Source: Chitinophaga solisilvae (GTDB lineage: Bacteria; Bacteroidota; Bacteroidia; Chitinophagales; Chitinophagaceae). Taken from it: 64,000 nt of DNA. The stretch lies in contig NZ_JAABOK010000004.1 in NCBI RefSeq assembly GCF_009928525.1, positions 1 through 64,000 of the forward strand, in the 5' to 3' direction. Below the pieces are notes generated by a model. That model was not told where the DNA came from. It made no database searches and worked only from the letters and a program-made list of their open reading frames with translations. Below, in pieces: positions 60,805-64,000 of the stretch (positions are counted from its first letter, which is position 1; each line of letters opens with the position of its first letter). Both the position numbers and the translations under genes were made by a program.

Positions 60805-62550
60805 ATGCCAGAGAGCATTGCAGCGGAATTAAGCTCCCGTTTCGGTGAAGACACCGTTAAAGCCCAGGTTACGCGGGATGAGACGCCCACCTTCCGGACG
60901 CCACAGGAGAAGATTGTGGCTATACTCCAATACCTGAAAAACGAAATCAAAATGCCCTATCGCATGCTCTATGACCTCACGGCCATCGATGAGCGTGCGT
61001 ATAAAAGGGAGCAGAACGGCCATAAACCCTATGATTTCACCCTGGTATACACCCTCTTCTCCTTTGACAGAAATGAATTCCTCCGCCTGAAAGTTGGCCT
61101 CTACGGCGATTTCCCGTCCTCCGATACCATCACTCACCTCTGGCCGGCCGCCAACTGGTATGAACGTGAAGTATTTGATATGTTTGGTATCCGCTTCAAC
61201 GGGCATCCCCTGCTGAAAAGAATCCTGATGCCCCCCACCTGGGAAGGTCATCCGCTCCGTAAGGAACATCCGGCACGCGCTACTGAAATGGGCCCTTTTA
61301 AGCTCTTTGATGAGAAAGTTGACAGGGAGCAGAGCGCCCTGCTGTTTAGCCCGGAAGAATGGGGCTTAAAACGCCACAGCGACGATGCCGATTATATGTT
61401 CCTCAATATCGGACCGCAACACCCGGGCACACACGGCGTTTTACGCATCATCCTGCAACTGGAAGGAGAAAACATTGTGGACGCTGTGCCCGACATCGGT
61501 TTCCACCATCGTGGCGCAGAGAAAATGGCGGAAAGGCAGTCGTGGCACACCTACATTCCCTATACGGACCGTATCGACTATCTCGGCGGCGTAAACAATA
61601 ATCTCGCCTACCTGCTCGCCGTGGAGAAGCTTGGCGGCATTGACGTGCCGCTGCGAGCCCAGGTGATCCGTGTCATGCTATGTGAACTTTTCCGCATCGC
61701 CAGCCACGTGGTATGGTACGGCACATTTGCACAGGACCTCGGCCAGCTATCCCCCGTATTCTACATGTTCACCGACAGGGAACGCATCTTCGAAATCATT
61801 GAGGCCATCTGCGGCGGCCGCATGCATCCCAACTGGTTCCGTATCGGCGGCGTTGCACAGGACCTGCCCAAAGGCTGGGATACCCTGGTGAAAAACTTCG
61901 TGCAGTACTTCCCGGCAAAACTCCGCGAGTACGACAAAATGGTCATGCAGAATTATCTCTTTAAAGCCCGTACCAAAGGTATCGGCATCTATACCCTGGA
62001 AGAAGCCATTGAGTGGGGCGTAACAGGCCCCGGGCTGCGTGCCTGCGGCCTGGAATGGGATATGCGCAAGAAAAGGCCATATGGAGGCTATGAAAACTTT
62101 GCTTTCGAGGTCCCGGTCGCTGACAACGGAGATTGTTACGACCGCGCGGTAGTACGGGTGGAAGAAATGCGGCAAAGTCTGCGCATCATCCAGCAGTGCC
62201 TGGAATATATGCCGGAAGGAGATTTTAAGTCGCACCACCCGCTTGCTACCCCGCCTGTGAAACAAAATACCATGCAGGATATCGAAACACTCATACACCA
62301 TTTCCTGAACGTAAGCTGGGGCCCCGTTATCCCCGCCGGCGAAGCCATGAGCTGCACAGAAGCCACCAAAGGCTGGAACAGCTACTACCTCGTCAGCGAT
62401 GGCAACACCGCCGCTTACCGCACACGCATCCGTACCCCGTCATTCCCCCACATGCAGATGATACCGCTGATCAGCCGCGGATACACCGTGGCAGATCTGC
62501 TCTCCATACTGGGTGGCATGGACTACGTACTGGCAGATATTGACCGATAA
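60805..62550 (+). CDS. nuoCD: Fused NADH-quinone oxidoreductase subunits C and D
   Basis: A 581-residue fusion. Residues 1-175 are NuoC ([40 protein letters not shown]) and residues 195-581 are NuoD ([77 protein letters not shown]). The D part forms the quinone pocket. A C-D fusion is known in several groups of bacteria. The gap of 88 bases to nuoB is free of genes. Confidence 0.97.
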   Translation: MPESIAAELSSRFGEDTVKAQVTRDETPTFRTPQEKIVAILQYLKNEIKMPYRMLYDLTAIDERAYKREQNGHKPYDFTLVYTLFSFDRNEFLRLKVGLYGDFPSSDTITHLWPAANWYEREVFDMFGIRFNGHPLLKRILMPPTWEGHPLRKEHPARATEMGPFKLFDEKVDREQSALLFSPEEWGLKRHSDDADYMFLNIGPQHPGTHGVLRIILQLEGENIVDAVPDIGFHHRGAEKMAERQSWHTYIPYTDRIDYLGGVNNNLAYLLAVEKLGGIDVPLRAQVIRVMLCELFRIASHVVWYGTFAQDLGQLSPVFYMFTDRERIFEIIEAICGGRMHPNWFRIGGVAQDLPKGWDTLVKNFVQYFPAKLREYDKMVMQNYLFKARTKGIGIYTLEEAIEWGVTGPGLRACGLEWDMRKKRPYGGYENFAFEVPVADNGDCYDRAVVRVEEMRQSLRIIQQCLEYMPEGDFKSHHPLATPPVKQNTMQDIETLIHHFLNVSWGPVIPAGEAMSCTEATKGWNSYYLVSDGNTAAYRTRIRTPSFPHMQMIPLISRGYTVADLLSILGGMDYVLADIDR

Positions 62551-62559
62551 TCATTACAT

Positions 62560-63024
62560 ATGTTATCAGCTATCGAAATAGAAAAAATTACGCATGAACT
62601 GCAGCACGTCCCGGTTAAAAAGGCCGCCTGCATTGAAGCATTGAAAATAGTTCAGCAGCAGCGCCGGTGGGTATCTGACGAAAGTGTGGCAGACATTGCG
62701 CAGATACTGGAGATGAGCGCTGCAGAAGTGGACAGCGTGGCCACCTTCTACAACCTCATCTTCCGGCGCCCTGTTGGCAGACATGTCATCCTCCTGTGCG
62801 ACAGCATCAGCTGTTACGTCATGGGCTATACGAAAATACTGGACAGGCTGACCTCCCTGCTTAACATCCGCTACGGACAAACCACACCAGACGAACGTTT
62901 CACCCTGCTGCCCAACGCCTGCCTCGGTACCTGCGACCATGCACCCGCCCTGATGATCGACGAAGACCTCTACCGCGACATCACGGAACAGGACGTGGAG
63001 TCCATTCTGGACAGGTACCCCTGA
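62560..63024 (+). CDS. nuoE: NADH-quinone oxidoreductase subunit E
   Basis: A 154-residue subunit with a thioredoxin-like fold and a [2Fe-2S] cluster (N1a). The ligands are Cys in LLCDSISCYVMG and NACLGTCDHAPA. The N-terminal helical part includes SAAEVDSVATFYNLIFRRPVG. It starts nine bases after nuoCD. It is followed, unusually for a nuo operon, by a repeat element of about 165 bases before nuoF. Confidence 0.96.
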   Translation: MLSAIEIEKITHELQHVPVKKAACIEALKIVQQQRRWVSDESVADIAQILEMSAAEVDSVATFYNLIFRRPVGRHVILLCDSISCYVMGYTKILDRLTSLLNIRYGQTTPDERFTLLPNACLGTCDHAPALMIDEDLYRDITEQDVESILDRYP

Positions 63025-63025
63025 A

Positions 63026-63191
63026 TTATTTGATTATTTGAGATTTTACAGGAGCGAAGACAAAAGCGCAGACAGCAGCGAGACGAGATGTAAGCGTAAG
63101 TTCTCAGATAATAAAATGAAAAAATCTTGAATGAATTTTTTTTATAGCAGAGATAATTATAAAAATCCGGCACCGGTAAAATCTCAAATAA
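63026..63191. repeat. Degraded family B repeat inside the nuo operon
   Basis: TTATTTGAGATTTTAC (63034-63049) pairs exactly with GTAAAATCTCAAATAA (63176-63191). The outer octamers pair only in part, and the 126-base interior, which includes GGAGCGAAGAC, is no longer symmetric. It fills the space between nuoE and nuoF. Confidence 0.8.
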
Positions 63192-63218
63192 CAAAATAAT
63201 AAAATAAAAAAATATAAG

Positions 63219-64000
63219 ATGAAGGAGCGCCCGCTTACACAATACATTCCTGATTCCGGAACATTGCATCTCCGGGAATATGAGGCCGTGGGTGGGTATG
63301 CGGCCCTGCGTAAGGTGTTACGGGAAATGACGCCGGCAGAAGTGACAGCACTGGTAAAAGACGCTAACTTAAAAGGACGCGGAGGCGCAGGCTTCAGTAC
63401 AGGAATGAAATGGAGTTTTGTGCCGATGGATGTGCCTGGACCCAGATACCTCGTAGCGAATGCTGATGAAATGGAACCTGGAACATTCAAGGACCGCTGG
63501 CTGCTGGAAGGGAATCCGCATCAGCTGCTGGAAGGAATGATTATTTCAGCCTATGCCATTCAGGCTACAGAGGCTTTCGTGTTCCTGCGATGGGCATATA
63601 AATATGCGGCGCATGAAATGCGCAGGGCTATTGCAGATGCCTACATGGCTGGTTATCTCGGTAAAAATATTTTAGGAAAGGATTTTAATCTGGAGATGCA
63701 GCTGCACACTGGTGTAGGAAGATATATGTGCGGAGAAGAAACAGCCCTCCTGAATTCACTGGAAGGCAAACGCGCGACCCCCCGCGCCAAACCGCCGTTC
63801 CCACAGGTGAGCGGTCTCTTTGGCAGACCCACCATCGTGAATAATGTGGAAACCCTCAGCTGGATGCCGCATATCGTTAATAACGGTCCGGAGTGGTTCA
63901 AATCCCTGAGCTATACCGGTGACGGGGGTACGAAAATCTATGGTGTCAGTGGTAAAGTAAATAAACCCGGCGCCTGGGAACTGCCCATGGGCGTTACCAT
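63219..64000 (+). CDS. nuoF: NADH-quinone oxidoreductase subunit F, 3' end cut by the window
   Basis: The frame starts at ATG 63219 (MKERPLTQY) and stays open to the window end (260 codons; the family has about 430). FMN/NADH-binding blocks are GRGGAGFSTGMKWSF and ANADEMEPGTFKDR, where most members have NADESEPGT, and GRYMCGEETALLNSLEGKRATPRAKPPFP follows. The cluster N3 cysteines would lie beyond the window. It forms the NADH-oxidising site with NuoE, so this complex I has the NADH module. Confidence 0.95.
   Translation, partial: MKERPLTQYIPDSGTLHLREYEAVGGYAALRKVLREMTPAEVTALVKDANLKGRGGAGFSTGMKWSFVPMDVPGPRYLVANADEMEPGTFKDRWLLEGNPHQLLEGMIISAYAIQATEAFVFLRWAYKYAAHEMRRAIADAYMAGYLGKNILGKDFNLEMQLHTGVGRYMCGEETALLNSLEGKRATPRAKPPFPQVSGLFGRPTIVNNVETLSWMPHIVNNGPEWFKSLSYTGDGGTKIYGVSGKVNKPGAWELPMGVT

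Overview
The window is a chromosomal segment of a Bacteroidota bacterium, most likely a Chitinophaga-like member of the Chitinophagaceae. The evidence is a SusC/SusD pair driven by an ECF sigma factor and a FecR anti-sigma, many DUF3857/DUF4878/DUF4350-type proteins, several TAnnTTTG-type promoters, few clear Shine-Dalgarno sites, and balanced GC outside the one insertion sequence. I recognised no rRNA, tRNA or CRISPR.

Layout. 1-1.02 kb: the 3' part of an IS4-family transposase and the right end of its element. 1.04-2.5 kb: a HAD hydrolase and an NrtR-like Nudix regulator. 2.6-11.3 kb: a PUL-like locus on the minus strand (ECF sigma, FecR, SusC, SusD, and a secreted phosphodiesterase-alkaline phosphatase fusion). 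11.4-14.1 kb: a small serine hydrolase, a candidate small RNA, a DUF4350-like protein and QueG. 14.2-18.2 kb: two tandem DUF3857/transglutaminase-like proteins, one of which has lost its catalytic residues. 18.3-19.6 kb: a DUF937-OmpA chimera. 19.8-24.1 kb: a glycine betaine ABC transporter with an outer-membrane porin, behind a structured leader. 24.3-26.6 kb: a beta-helix-PDZ protein. 26.8-30 kb: ClpB and a guanine deaminase. 30.1-33 kb: two consecutive sigma/anti-sigma pairs. 33-37 kb: NlpC/P60 peptidase, pyrophosphatase, DUF4878 lipoprotein, PhoH, PurE. 37.2-42 kb: multi-PAS histidine kinase with a single-domain response regulator, ribulose-phosphate epimerase, TPR lipoprotein. 42-47 kb: threonine operon thrABC with a candidate Thr/Ile-rich leader peptide. 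47-50.2 kb: tyrosine catabolism (hmgA, hppD). 50.3-52.2 kb: two small hypothetical genes and an L,D-transpeptidase. 52.4-58.6 kb: gluconate-dehydrogenase-type subunit 3, two tandem GMC oxidoreductases and a GH35 beta-galactosidase, a plausible periplasmic sugar-oxidation group. 58.9-64 kb: a CBS protein and the start of the complex I operon (nuoA, B, CD, E, F; nuoF runs off the window).

The most unusual feature is spread over the whole window: about a dozen intergenic hairpin elements with very long inverted arms, several of them perfect over 36-84 bp. Their outer ends are one of two AT-rich tandem modules: a 7-mer type based on AATTACG (family A) or an 8-mer type based on AAATAATC / TTATTTGA (family B). 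Most copies of both families share a core motif AGCGRAGA. Arms match within a copy although sequences differ between copies, and one copy nests B inside A. They lie between convergent genes and also inside co-directional gene groups (nuoE-nuoF, GMC-GMC, sigma modules). I regard this as the best candidate for an undescribed system in this window.
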